DNA from: Branchiostoma floridae
Taxonomy: Eukaryota; Chordata; Leptocardii; Amphioxiformes; Branchiostomatidae
Reading direction: 5' to 3'
Length of the DNA stretch: 64,000 nucleotides
Assembly: GCF_000003815.2 (NCBI RefSeq)
Contig: NC_049990.1
Span: 1,563,464 to 1,627,463, forward strand
Position numbers and translations under genes: made by a program. The notes beneath the pieces were generated by a model. It was not told the origin of the DNA. It did no database searches and worked only from the letters and a program-made list of their open reading frames with translations. This document shows positions 25,801-36,600 of the stretch, in pieces; within the stretch, counting starts at the first letter, position 1; each line of letters starts with the position of its first letter.

Positions 25801-26335
25801 AGGACTTCTAATTAATGTAGATTAACCTGTTGAATGTGTTTTGTGTGTATACAGGAATGGTGAATGCTATTGTTTACGGACTGGACAGAGAAACCATCGT
25901 ACGGCTCACTCCTACATCCATCAAGGTACGGCTCTTATGTTCATTCTTATTTCCGTGGTTAGCTGCAGCAACAACAACTCATACAGCCTAAATGATATGT
26001 AACATTTCATACTGGTATGTTTATCCTTGCTGCACCTCATCATAAGGATGACAAATGATGATGATGATGACGTTTATCCAGAAGAAAAGAGTAGCATTTA
26101 CCCTGGACATGTAAATTAATTTCTTTTCAACACTTTGTGATAGGGCAAGACACTTACTGACCGTTTCTCTACCCTCCTGTGTTTCCCCTCCCAGCTCGCC
26201 ATCCAGAGCCACTTGAACCAGCCCACCCTCATCAGCGAGTACCCATCAGCCCCTGTGCACTCCCAGGATGCATCAGCTGACCTTTCACCTGTGGTTGACC
26301 CCGAGAGTGACCCCCAGGACCAGGAGGAGAGCTGA
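19872..26335 (+). CDS. GPR157 / cAMP-receptor-like seven-transmembrane receptor
   Basis: Fourteen exons: 19872-19979, 20561-20613, 20863-20917, 21175-21231, 21506-21566, 21991-22078, 22804-22893, 23077-23115, 23767-23845, 24798-24845, 25015-25097, 25551-25627, 25855-25925, 26195-26335. They join in frame to 1050 nt (349 aa). Seven hydrophobic segments are visible: SLSLIGCLFMIGVIWLF, LILYLSIAALLDDIAYLM, WVCCITFNLTLNIIW, VLSWGVPLILACLPFIG, LFCLLGLMVVVYTCITV, YPFIYLALSIFPLV, and VFALVVLHALTSPLQGMV. A cysteine at LCNFQ near TM3 and the extracellular WCWIP motif suggest the usual disulfide. HVLSWGVPL, WCWI and VVLHA match my memory of GPR157 and Dictyostelium cAR-type receptors. The tail is acidic and Ser/Pro-rich. 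The donor of exon 7 is placed at TG|GTCAGT because it restores WCWI. Exon 9 ends in a donor repeat. Confidence 0.88.
20960..21195 (+). repeat. Tandem duplication of the exon 4 acceptor region
   Basis: About 130 bp is present twice. Both copies contain accatatgcaggaagaattg, ttgacattt, a pyrimidine tract with CAG and then ttaatcctgtacctgagtat or ttgatcctgtacctgagtat. The second copy is the used exon 4 (21175). The first (acceptor ending about 21050) has the decoy start CAGTTAATCC and drifts after TATATCATG. Confidence 0.75.
22230..22723. mobile_element. 494-bp MITE with CAGTCAAACCTGT ends, TA-flanked
   Basis: It starts cagtcaaacctgtattagcg and ends agacaggtttgactg, with TA on both sides (22228-22229, 22724-22725). 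The centre is GC-rich (ggccacggccacacg). It lies in intron 6 of the GPCR and shares ends with 1558-1735. The TA duplication and CAGT ends suggest a pogo/Tc1-mariner-mobilised element. Confidence 0.8.
23820..24645 (+). repeat. 72-bp minisatellite built from the exon 9 donor of the GPCR
   Basis: Twelve copies of caggaaggtggg (one is caggatggtgtg), each preceded by attactgtcac-type sequence. The first copy is the genuine exon 9 end (codons for TLNRK) with donor at 23846. The unit is 72 bp (24 codons). Splicing at the second donor (after 23917) would insert exactly 24 in-frame residues ending again in TLNRK. The following units hit a stop in that frame. Confidence 0.9.
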
Positions 26336-27238
26336 CAGTTACTCACAGGCACCGAGTAAGGAACTACCATCGGAGAAGGGTAAACATTTCGGCAGTACTT
26401 TCTTTAATACATATTTCGCCTGTCCAAAATTGAAGAATTTTGTGTGCTTAAGATTAAGCAAAACATTGGATTTGATCTTGAAATACATTCGGAAGAAAAT
26501 GTGGGGAAGTTTGGAATAGAAATTCATGACTGGAAATGTGTCAAAGATCATGTAAAATCTTGCGATTGGCAACACATTATACATGTATGTTCTCTAGTAA
26601 ACGAAATGAAAAAAATTATGACATATGCTAATACAATAGAAATCAAAATTTGGAACAAAATGTCTAAATGTTAGGTATTATGTATTTTGGGAAAAATTCT
26701 GGTCGTTGATTCCGTGATGGTAGTGCTTTAGTCTGTGTCTGTGGAGAATTGTGAGCTGCATAAAAAGATAAAATTATCAAATGAAAGTATCAAAAATATA
26801 TTAAGTTTAAGATTGTATGATATATGTTTTAAATGAGGTGGTGATCATCTATACATACTAGATCAAGCGAATTCTATACTGTACATACTATAGAACGGGT
26901 GGATGGTGTTGTTTGGGTTTTTAAGGTCCATTTGATATAATAGTTACCGTTTCATAGACTGTACCAATTTACTTTTTTGTGTTCTCATTTAAAAGTTATT
27001 CTCACACTGATCTTTCAGTTTTCAAATCCTAGAGCAGGCATATTATATTGGTGTGGCCTCATTTACATGTATGTGCGACCAACTGCTGTACAATCAATTC
27101 AAAAAGTGTTGTAAGACCTAGAATTATGCATTAAGTGTTTTATATATTAAACTTAAAACTATTGTCTACTAGTAAGCCTTGATTGCTGAAACCAACCGCA
27201 AATCATGATGAGAACATGTTTGATTCTAAAGCAACAGC
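26336..27238 (+). other. 3' UTR / intergenic region after the GPCR
   Basis: AT-rich sequence with no coding potential that I can support. An ATTAAA at about 27145 is the only plausible poly(A) signal for the GPCR. The TNF-ligand transcript approaches from the other side. Confidence 0.4.
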
Positions 27239-27244
27239 TTTATT
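27239..27244 (-). terminator. Possible poly(A) signal of the TNF-ligand gene
   Basis: AATAAA on the minus strand about 1.2 kb after the stop codon. It is the first canonical signal I noticed, so the 3' UTR would be long and would include the MITE at 28215-28373. Confidence 0.35.
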
Positions 27245-28214
27245 GTAATATCACAACAATGTACAGTTATCATAATGATTACAAATCTAAAACGCCAGGA
27301 AAATTTAAAATGAAGTTTTCTTAACAAGCTTGTGTATTTTAATTTCATGATTGTAGAAAATGTACCCACTTACTTGAACATTACAATGTATATATCCTGA
27401 TAAGATTGACAAATTAGTATTCATATCTGTTTACATATATTATATTATATTTACTGTCATATATTCAAATATTATACTCAATTTATCTTTACAATTTTCT
27501 AACGTGTTCTTGTTAGCCTTTAAATACTAGTCCTACTATTATTTTATTACACCGAGGTTTCAACTACACATGACACAAGTCATTTACACCATAATTCCTT
27601 CATGAAATAGAAACTTAACCTTAGTCCTTACTAAGTACATGTGCATGGAAAAGAACATGCTACCACAGCTATAGTCATAAGAGACATAGGAAATTTTGAA
27701 TCTCAAAGTCAAAATTTATGTATATTACATTAACTACACAGAAACATTAACTATAATGACAGAAATATAAATACTAAGAATCATATTATATTAACAGAAA
27801 TAAAAGTATCACATTTTAGTGTAAAGCACAGAAAACTTTGGTATACATTCACTTGCATTGGTTAACAGTGTCACTGTATTTTTTCTAGCGGTCATAACTG
27901 TCCTTTAGCATAACACACCATCTTCTGTTTCTACATAGTACATAGCAGGTATAACACAAAAGCTTCTGTATCTGTATTCTGTATAACCAGTATAACCCCG
28001 CTTTGGCATTATATAAAATTATACACATTCAGTTCTGCATCTGTAATGTGTATAAAACAATTATAACTACCCTTCCGTATAACACAGTAGTTTCGCAGGC
28101 ACGCGGCGGGGCAGCAGCTGGTTATATTACACTGAGCGACTTGTCACTAACATTTGCACATCTACCTGTAAGCTTCCTTTAAAGCTACATAAGTAAGGAT
28201 GCTTCTGTTGTAGC

Positions 28215-28373
28215 CTCTACCAGGCTTCGCGGATCGGTGGTCTAATTGTAGAAATTGGACAAATAGAGTCTATAGTAATCTAAGGGAGTTAGCCGGTCAG
28301 AAGAGTACGTTTCCTCATCCGTGGTGACTGAGGATAATGATTCTACCGATCCACGGAGCCTGGTAGAGGCTAC
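28215..28373. mobile_element. MITE, 'tagcctctaccaggct' family
   Basis: Inverted arms gtagcctctaccaggctt and gcctggtagaggctac, with inner gcggatcggt and accgatccacgg. A longer relative is at 34108-34325. Confidence 0.75.
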
Positions 28374-28463
28374 TTCTGTTGTACTTGGTGGCGAAAAGCT
28401 CCAGTCTATGGCAGTTGTAGGAAGAAGGAATTTGAACTTGAGTGGCCTAAAGCTCTACAGTTC

Positions 28464-30301
28464 TTACAGAGACACAAGGTAAGCCCCGAAGTATGTCCCT
28501 GACTCCTGTGGGTTCACCTTGTCAAAGTTCGTCACATCCACATATAAGACGTCTCCTGCCTTGAGGAGGAAGACTCCGCCCACGTAAGACGTGCGGTACC
28601 AAGAGCCGTCTTGGGAGGAAACCTTCTTGGTGGCGCGTCCAATCAGAAGCCTCGATGCTACGGCCGAGGAGCCGCTTTGCCGTAACACGATATGGGTGAG
28701 GTGGAGGGTCTGCTCATCGGCGCCGCCTTGTGAGGTTTGCCGGAACTGCAGCTGGTTGTAGACGTAGTAGTATCCCGTGAGCGGTACGACTATATTTTGG
28801 CGGGAGGTGACGTCCATGCCGTGCGCCCAGGCCGACGAACCGCCGGGGTCCACTTGCCAGTCGCGAATAGTGGAGATGGAGCCTGGTACCAGAAATGAAT
28901 AAAAAATTAGTTCCACATAGAAGGTTGCAGCTTCCTGCTCATGTAAGTTTGCTTGTGTGAAATAAAACATATTCTACTGTATGTAGGGTACATAATGACC
29001 AGAAAGTTACCTTGCTGCAGTGTATGATTCACCAGAAATAAGTTATTTCATTAAACTGGCCTGATGACATTCTGGTCTATTATACTGCATTTGTATCTTA
29101 CCTTCAGTTTTTCTACAAAAACGTTATCAAACACAATCAGTATAACTGAACTGAGGTAAGTCAAAGTGCCCACCTGCTTGACTAGGCGGCTCCTGCAGTC
29201 CCGTCAGCCCCGCTAGGTGCGCCACAGGTACGTGGAAACTGCTGTTGCTCTGCAGAACGTCCGCCCGTTGCCATTGGAGACAGTCTGGGGGAATAGAACG
29301 TGGTTACCATGGTTACACATCCAACATCAATGGACTGTCAAGAAATAGTCATTATCTTATTGTTAACAGGAATTGGAACATTGATATCTTTTGAATTTGA
29401 TACACAAGGTTTATATTCGACTCTTGTTTCAACGTTGAAAGAAATGAATTAGAGCATTAATATCTTTGAAATTTTACAGACAAGGATTTACATTAGACTC
29501 TTGATTCAATGTTGAATTAATTACATTTACATTCAAGACGAGATCGAGAGCAAATATTTACCTTTGCTGCAGTTCCTTCCCCCATCGCTAGTCTGAAAGG
29601 AAACAAGCAGAAAATTGATTAATCTTTCAAAATATATATTTTTAAATGCTGACATTCGAGGCTATATTTTCTTAGTTTTAAGGTGCTCGTTTGATACGAA
29701 TTCTACTCTCAAGCGTCTTCTTCTTTTCTTACTAGATGTTAGTCATAACTAACAGATGTGTCTGCACTACAAGGCGCCGAAACAAGTGCTAAATCAAAGA
29801 CGGGCCTCTCAATTTTTGTATCATCATAAAGGCGTTTTTATCGGCCATTCTTTTGGCAGGTTTTGTTCTTGTGAATCAGCCAAACGCAGACAAAAAGAAA
29901 ACATGACAAAAACAGCCCGATAAAAACAGGTTATTAAACGTCGGAAACCTAACATCTGCTTAGAGAATAGTGATATATAAGGTAAGGACGTGAAATCTCA
30001 CCTGTGCTGCTGTGACACCTGGCGTCACACCTGTGCCGTTCTCCTGCCCCCCTGCCCCGGCTGTGCGCGCCTGCCACAGCAGCTGTATGGTCACCATGTT
30101 AAACACCGCGATCCCCAGGTTCGCTACGGTCACCACGCACAACACCACATGCCCGGCTCTAACCACCGGGCCGAGCGCCTTCCGTCTGCGGGCCTGCCTC
30201 AACCCCCGCCCGCCGGCCTCTCTCACTCCGCCCGGTGCTGACTTCACGACTACGGCATCCATAGTTTGCTCCGTGCTGAACGATTTGGTAAGACAGACCA
30301 T
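28464..30301 (-). CDS. TNF-superfamily ligand (type II membrane protein)
   Basis: Four exons on the minus strand: 30301-30002, 29592-29562, 29284-29174, 28882-28464. They join in frame to 861 nt (286 aa). An in-frame TAG lies directly before the first ATG. A second Met (MDAVVVKS) is 13 codons in. A basic cytosolic segment (RQARRRK) precedes one membrane span at ~51-77 (VVLCVVTVANLGIAVFNMV), with no signal peptide, so type II topology. N-glycosylation sequons NGT and NSS lie in the stalk. The TNF homology domain runs from HVPVAHLAGLTG (~128) to the C-terminus at the usual ~155-160 residues, with GYYYVYNQLQF, GVFLLKAGDVLYVDV and the terminal TYFGAYLVSL. Such ligands trimerise and signal through TNF receptors. 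I cannot assign a vertebrate ortholog. A short exon encodes only ten residues. Confidence 0.9.
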
Positions 30302-33287
30302 CTAAACGGCTGTTTTTAAGGGATGTTCCTGCCTCCTGGTTTTGGTTATGTACGATACTAACATGGTTTAGATGCCCACACTTACGTACCGATACCCGTA
30401 CTTTCGCTTGTTTGGTTTCGGTCGCTAAACAAACGAGTTAAACAATAGCGGGGGTCAGATACCTGCCCTGGGGGCGGGCCGTGTTACCTTTGTTTGATCT
30501 TTCGAGCGACTTCAGGTGAGAAACCACAACAAAACACCTCCCACAAACGTCTTAATGCAAACTTAATATCTTTATCTTTGCGACCTGTGTTGTCTTAAGA
30601 TAGTATATGATAACTTCCGGCTATACACATGTAGTTAGTTGAGCAGCCCTGTATGTCTTTCATAGTGTGGTTCTAATAGATATATATTAAATAAACTTCT
30701 CATTACCTAGTTTCGACAAATTAGGAAAAGACATAAGACAATTCAGGACTTCTGAAAGACATAGGAAAATCGACTCCGAAACATGATTTTGAGTCAGATA
30801 CCCCGGGAATTATCTGTTAGAACATTGAGAAATGGAAACCTGAGGCGGAAGGAAGGATGTGCTATATTTACCGACATGTGAAACTTAAACTGCTGTCACA
30901 AACAGAAACATTATCATGTGCTGCTTCCGAACATCGTACCCTACAAAACGGGAACGGGGAGGTCTTAAGTCTAATGTGACATGTCTAGCTTAGGTATTCA
31001 GGCATTTGAATCTTTACTTATTACTTTCTCCAATAAATAAAGTTGACTTTTTTGAGAAGCATGCATTTCCGTCTTTGTGTCTAACAAAAAGTACTCAATA
31101 AACTATTAGTGTATTGTGATGATATATTTTATACATAATTAAACAGAATCTATCTTCAATCTCCACCCTCCCTCCGAAATATGAATCATCTGTACCGACA
31201 TGAGAATAGACACACTGTAACATCATCGTGCGAAAGTAAGAGCGGCGATTTCCGTTCACTCATCACATAAACTGCGAGGTGCCACGCCCCCATGGCCCGG
31301 AAGGGGGCGTTGCGGTCGTGACGTCATGGCATATGACGTCAAGTGAGAACAGAAATCTTACCCGAACGAAAGTCAGGGGCCGGTTTTGCCGCTATTTTAG
31401 TGTAGAACGCGAGTCATGACGCAATCACACTGCATTGCCGGCTATCAAGGAAGCATTACGTTTTGTCCTGACTATAGTTCTTCGAGGTTTACCCGCTCTA
31501 CGCATGAGATATGTATGCTACATGTGGGACTTCCGGCACTTCAAGAGGATTTTAATAGCATCCTGAGACAAAACGTTTGATAGCTCCTGTACCTGAAACA
31601 AAAGGAGCTAATTAAGTCCTTTGTTCAGTGACAATGTTTAATGCCATGTATATGGCGCCATATACCAAAAAGCACGTTATTTTCATCCACTGCATAACGT
31701 TAATATATATCATATGACATGAGTCCCCGTCCACCTCTTGTATTACGTTAAGTTAAACGTTCCGGTTTAGTTTCACCGAACCCTGAATCCTCCATACAGA
31801 CCCTTCCTAAAACTTGTTTTCATGAAGTTTCGTCAAACATTACCCCATACAGGCCCTCCTGTACGTCTCGTTCCCACTAAACAGCCACCCATTAGTGACG
31901 TCACTTAGAAACTACCGCACTTCTCGTTCCCAGTGACATGCGGCTCTGAGTTTCGATGGGAGGTGACGTGGTAAGCGTAGTCTGAGTACGGCGCTCTCCG
32001 CAGCGTCTTCTCTTTGATTGCTTGTTTGTTTGTTTGTTTGTTTGTTTGTTTATAGAAACGCACTGCTGTTTAAGAGACGCACACAGGGGCGCGCTCACAC
32101 AACTTACGATTAAAGGTTATTGAGACAAATACAAAACAAAATGACAGCTGTGAATTCCATATAGTTTTATTTGTGGATTTATCAAGCCCACAATCTAAAC
32201 CTATGGCTTCTTCGCGGGGCTGGGTACAAGCGTGGCAAAGTCCCACTCTCCGGGGCTGTAATGGACCGGCGGGTGCTATAAGCGCGATTTAACCAGGCTA
32301 GCAGTAAGCTGTGTGCCTAAGCATTCATAAGAATTAGTGAAGTTCATCCACCACTTCTCTTTATTCGTAACACGATAGCCCATATCTAATGAGAAAATGT
32401 TATAAACCCACTGTGGTAAATGACAGGAATTTGTTACTTGGGGCATTTGGAAGTTATTTACAGATGACCATCATTGAACATTAAGCATGCAAATGAGGTC
32501 CTCATTTCTATAAATTAACCGAAAATGTGATTAAAGCTTTATTTGGATGGCGGAAATGAACCAATCATGCAAATGAAGAATTCATTCGCATAATTGATAA
32601 TTATTACAACAGTAGCAAAGGTAAAATCGTTTAGTGAAGGTACAGGGCCGTGGAACTCTACTTACGTATGTTATGTATGAGTAACTTTTAATCCCGAAGT
32701 GGTGTGTTAAAGCTTAAGTTTAAGGTCGCATGATAATGTTGTAAAGTTATATCTAATCTTTAATGCTGTATGATAGTGTTTGATGGTGCACAATAATGTT
32801 AGATGTTTTAGGAAACAAGCTCTCAATCATGTTGTTCTTTGCTCCTTGGAAATAACCAAGTCTACACAGTTACTATGGCATCTCATCACGTCTCCACAAC
32901 ACCGCACATTATCCAGTCACACAGGTGCCAATAAGCCAAGATATGGTTTAATGGACCAGTTTTGAAAGTTTGTGCAAGAAGCACAATATGACCTACTTTA
33001 AAGAGACCCTTGACGTAAAAGAAATGACCCAAACGGGTGGACAGACTATGAATGCTGAACTTTCGCTGTACTATATTCTTTTGTACCATATATATGTAAT
33101 GATACATGTTATAAGGTCTCGATGTAATCTGTAGTTCTGTTATATTTTATCTGACCCTTACCTTCCTCATGACCTCAATGAAAAGCGACCTGCAGGCCGA
33201 TTTGAGCCCATGAATGAATAAAGGTTCAAACAAGCCGCAGTTGTCAAGGATGTGATGTTGACTTGGTGACGTCCTGCCAAAGGCCCA
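30302..33287. other. Intergenic region between divergent TNF-ligand and SRCR/EGF genes
   Basis: No exon recognised. It contains a pair of CRE sites (31319-31341), a tttg microsatellite (about 32022-32050) and, at 32879-32975, a segment (tctccacaacaccgc, then aatggaccagttttgaaag) that recurs upstream of the paralog at 56463. A sequence ending gaatgaataaaggttcaaac (about 33185-33230) resembles a retroelement tail. Confidence 0.45.
31319..31341. promoter_or_regulatory. Two perfect CRE-type palindromes
   Basis: TGACGTCA occurs at 31319-31326 and 31334-31341, seven bases apart, about 1 kb upstream of the TNF-ligand start. TGACGTCA is the canonical CREB/ATF site. Function here is inferred only from the motif. 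Confidence 0.4.
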
Positions 33288-33497
33288 TAGTAGCCTCCAT
33301 AGCAGGCTCTCTGGGCCTTTTTCGTCTTTTGGGGCTCATAATACACTTTGCTGGTCTTTTCTTTTTGTACTGGCTAGCTTGTACTGCTGTGGGCCGTCAG
33401 TAGAAGCGACCCAGTACAAAAAGAAAAAACAGCAAAGTGTATTATGAGCAAAAAAAGAAGACTAGAAAGGCCCAGAGAGCCTGCTATGGAGGCTAGG
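33288..33497. mobile_element. MITE, 'tagcctccatagcaggct' type
   Basis: Left arm tagcctccatagcaggctct pairs with right arm agagcctgctatggaggcta. Long inner arms (cataatacactttgctg / cagcaaagtgtattatg) also pair. It lies in the proximal upstream region of the SRCR/EGF gene and separates it from the segment shared with the paralog. Confidence 0.85.
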
Positions 33498-33616
33498 CCC
33501 ACCCCGCTACCTCTGTATCCTACCATAGGTCTTCACGCATACCGAAGTAGCGCACAGATCCAACTCTACCTCCTACGTATACTACAGTCTAACTTAGCTC
33601 TCGACAGTCGGCAAAG

Positions 33617-36600
33617 ATGTGGAAGTTTCTGCTCTTCATCGCAGCTGTGATCATCTGGCCAACCTCGGCACAAGGTAGATATTATTTCACGACCTTGATA
33701 TATCTTCGGCCTAAGCCGTTTTTCAAGACGTTATGGGCGGAGGGGTCAGAGGTCTTTTCTTCTTAATAATAGTACACGCAATAATTTACAATTGAACATT
33801 GTATATGTATACCCACTGGGAGAGATTAATTAAGTATAGTTTACAGATGCATGTACATGATATTTACCTTGTCAACCAATACAAGAATCATATTCTACTG
33901 AGAGAATTCGACTTCTTGTCGCTTCTTTATGATCCTGAATGAAAATGTAAGGGTATGAATTTCATTAGGAATATGAATTTATAATAATAAACATGCATGT
34001 CTAGTTTCCTACAGGCCATCCAGTCTAACGCCTGTGGCTGGGATAAGGATTAACTGTTATTGCCTCTGTCAGTCAACCATTTTGTCTCGGGCCAAGCTCT
34101 CCCTAGCCTCTACCAGGCTCCCCGTTTCGGTGGAAAAATGGCAGACACTGACCAAGTAGACAGATAACACGCTATAGGAGTTAGCCGGCAAGAGGAGTGC
34201 AGTTCGCAACCTACGAAAACTATACTCTGCTTACCCGCCAGACTAACTCCTCTGGCATGTTATCAATTTCGCCATGGCCATTTTCTACTATTTTTCCAGC
34301 GGCCTGAGAAGCCTGATAGAGGCTAAGCTGACTTTAAAGATTGAGCGTATTTTTTTTTCCAAATTTCAGAGGGAAGCGTCCGTCTGGTCGGCGGCAGCGG
34401 CGCCCATGAGGGAAGAGTTGAGGTGTTCCATGACAACCAATGGGGAACCATCTGTGACGACGGCTGGGACATCGCGGACGCGCGCGTGGTCTGCCGTCAG
34501 CTGGGCTATCCGGGCGCGGACGAAGCAAAGGTCTTCTCCTTTTTTGGCGAAGGCACTGGGCGGATCTGGCTGTTCGATGTACGGTGTGTCGGTAACGAGA
34601 CGAGCATTTCCCAGTGCTGGCACCGAGGCTGGGGTTACCACCACTGCAACCACAGGGAGGACTCCGGGGTGGTTTGTACACGTAAGCAGTATTTCAACTC
34701 TATATCAGTATCTTATAGAGCTGGTATTACATATATGGACACATATTATACAATAAGGACAGATATACTAGAAAAGCTATATCTAATGCAATCACAGGGA
34801 GGACTCCGGGGTGGTTTGTACACGTAAGTAGTATTTCTCTATATCAGTATATTATAGAGCTGGTATTATATATAACAAGGACATACATTATGTATAATAA
34901 GGACAGATATACTGGAAAAGCTATATCTAATGCAATCACAGGGAGCTCGAGGACTCCGGGGTGGTTTGTACACGTAAGCAAAGTGCAGTATTTACTTATT
35001 TATCTATTCTGTATCTTATATACTCGTAACAGCTGTGTGTAACATGTTACATGTTTAATCTTTTCCCAGTCGATGACTGTGCCTCCTCCCCCTGTGCACA
35101 CGGCATCTGCACTGATGGTCACATGAGCTACACCTGTAGCTGTGAGAACGGCTGGACAGGAACCAACTGTGACCATAGTTAGTATTTCATTCTTACAGTG
35201 ACGTAAACTTGTAACGTTATCCCATCATTCAAGATAAGATGGCTTCGATACGAAAAAGAACAAATTTTAAGAAAATACACAGCAATAACACAAACACATA
35301 ATATTCACGCCTATTCTCTTTACGTCTAGTGTACTTTGGTGTATTTTATGTCGTACTTTTCGTTCCCGAAAGCTGCCCGGCCGGGCCCCGGTTTGGAAAT
35401 GTGACGTATGCCTTCCGGGGACTCTTCAAGATACTCCCCCTAGGGACTAGTAAACTAATTAGGATGATACTCATGTTAGATATTGTTAGGAAATGACCAA
35501 CACTTTCTCGCTCAATCTACGTATGAGACTCTAAAATCTCTTTTACATTTTCCAGACATCGATGAGTGCTTGTCCTCCCCATGCATTCACGGCACCTGTA
35601 TTGACGAAGTAGCGACCTACACCTGTAGCTGTGAGCTCGGCTGGACAGGACACGACTGTGATCAAGGTCAGTATTTGATAGCTCTTCCTTAGACTTAGAT
35701 CATCCCGTGTCTGGTGACACATTGGGCTGCTAGCAGTCTCCAATCAGTGCGATAAAATAGAGAGCAATAGGGAGCACTACTGAATGAAACAACTTCACTT
35801 TTATATTGGTAATTTGATGGCTCGGTGACAGGAAATTTCCATGTACATTTATTGGAGTCCAAAAGAAGACGTCTTTCTTTCGTCATTGTTTTCCAGCTAA
35901 CGTAACGAGCTGGTGTGTTACGCCGAACGGCGGTTATACCGGCTATATAGATACAGATACAGATACAGAAGCTGGTGTGTTACGCCGAGCGGCGGTTATA
36001 CCGGCTATGTAGATACAGATACAGACAGATACAGACTATATATACATACAGAAAGGGAGCGAAAACAATTGCTGTATAACATCGCATAACACCCACGTAT
36101 TTATTTCAGTTGAAGACTGCTCGACCTCCCCATGCGCACACGGTATCTGTACTGATGGAGTGCCGAGTTTCACCTGTAGCTGTGAGAACGGCTGGACAGG
36201 ACTCAAGTGTGACCAAGGTTGGTATTTTCTTTTAAACTACGCTTATAATAGATGGATGTCAACGGGTGAGCATGTTTTTTTTCTGCTAGCGACGTGAATC
36301 ATGGGTAATATGTCAAAGGTGATGGCCCATCAGAAGTCAACAGTCTCGTCTCGACCATTGTCAAGATTTGCATGACAATGTTCGGAACATAATGGCGCTG
36401 GCAAAATGGCTGAACTTTTACATTCGAATATTCATGGGGCCTTAAACTTTGACATATTACCCAGAATTCCTGTCAAATGACAAATAGAAACAGCTCTAGT
36501 TATTGGCAAAATGACATTATTGAATTATATTTCTCTTGTTTTAAAATCCAGACATTGACGAGTGCGCGAGCAACCCTTGCTGGTTGGGAGGGACCTGTCT

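Noticed and set aside
34274-34756. 160-codon frame over the SRCR exon
   Set aside because: Wrong frame; the SRCR domain is read in the frame starting from the acceptor at 34370.
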